Shown piece after piece: positions 5,420 through 5,495 of a stretch of DNA of 5,495 nucleotides (position 1 is its first letter; each line of letters starts with the position of its first letter). The position numbers were made by a program, and so were the translations under genes. The DNA is from CAZTHL01 sp964613585 (GTDB lineage Bacteria; Pseudomonadota; Alphaproteobacteria; DSM-16000; Inquilinaceae), in NCBI GenBank assembly GCA_964613585.1, contig CAZTHL010000151.1:1-5495 (forward strand). Reading direction: 5' to 3'. A model generated the notes under the pieces. That model worked only from the letters and a program-made list of their open reading frames with translations, was not told the origin of the DNA and did not search any database.

Positions 5420-5495
5420 GTGTCGGAGTTCAAGGGGCGTCATTTCGAAGGCGAGATCGTGCTGTGGGCGGTGCGGCGGTATTGCCGCTACGGCA
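5420..5495 (+). CDS. IS6-family transposase, N-terminal fragment (25 codons visible)
   Basis: The visible residues, FKGRHFEGEIVLWAVRRYC and RYG, match the highly conserved start of IS6/IS26-type DDE transposases, which typically begin with F-x-G-R-H-F and then I-L-x-x-V-R-W-Y. The GTG start at 5420 has GAGGAG at 5408-5413, 6 nt upstream. The gene is cut by the window edge, not evidently broken; the catalytic DDE residues lie outside the window. Confidence 0.8.
   Translation, partial: MSEFKGRHFEGEIVLWAVRRYCRYG

Larger units (their letters stand above)
5353..5495 (+). mobile_element. IS6-family insertion sequence, left part only
   Basis: A terminal inverted repeat is followed by a transposase gene running off the window edge. 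Together they identify an IS6 (IS26-like) element. Members transpose replicatively and commonly leave 8-bp target duplications or cause adjacent deletions; the flanking 8 bp here would be about 5345-5352. Only the first 143 bases are visible, so intactness cannot be judged. Confidence 0.78.

Overview
The window is very GC-rich. Its coding style (ATG/GTG starts behind strong GGAGG-type ribosome binding sites, tightly overlapping genes) and its protein families suggest an alphaproteobacterium, perhaps Rhodospirillales-like. The taxonomic call is inference from composition and family resemblance only.

Layout. (1) Positions 46-624, minus strand: a secreted EF-hand calcium-binding protein. (2) Positions 625-1133: a divergent intergenic region of about 0.5 kb with no convincing gene. 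It carries an AT-rich island, a 4x14-bp tandem repeat, a 2x20-bp tandem repeat and four GAACGA boxes leading up to the next start. (3) Positions 1134-4162, plus strand: four overlapping genes that form one apparent operon. They encode a membrane-anchored arylsulfotransferase (ASST)-family protein, an 84-residue protein with a YIGPGAGAG motif, a small membrane protein with an SDHWKEK motif, and a PAPS-type sulfotransferase. (4) Positions 4231-4839, minus strand: a six-helix DUF998-type membrane protein that converges on the sulfotransferase. (5) Positions 4840-5495: a mobile-element scar. A 36-codon remnant of the C-terminus of an IS21-type IstB ATPase is joined in frame to a second copy of the last 16 codons and 3' flank of the sulfotransferase gene. 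Immediately beyond it lie the left end and first 25 codons of an IS6-family (IS26-like) transposase, cut by the window edge.

How the parts may work together. The four-gene cassette pairs a predicted cytoplasmic PAPS-dependent sulfotransferase with a predicted periplasmic ASST-like protein and two small membrane proteins. A role in sulfating an envelope or exported molecule is a reasonable but unproven inference; the substrate cannot be read from the sequence. The right edge records at least two insertion-sequence episodes and a short duplication of the cassette's 3' end, so the cassette lies beside a rearrangement hot spot.

No rRNA, tRNA, CRISPR array or riboswitch was recognised.
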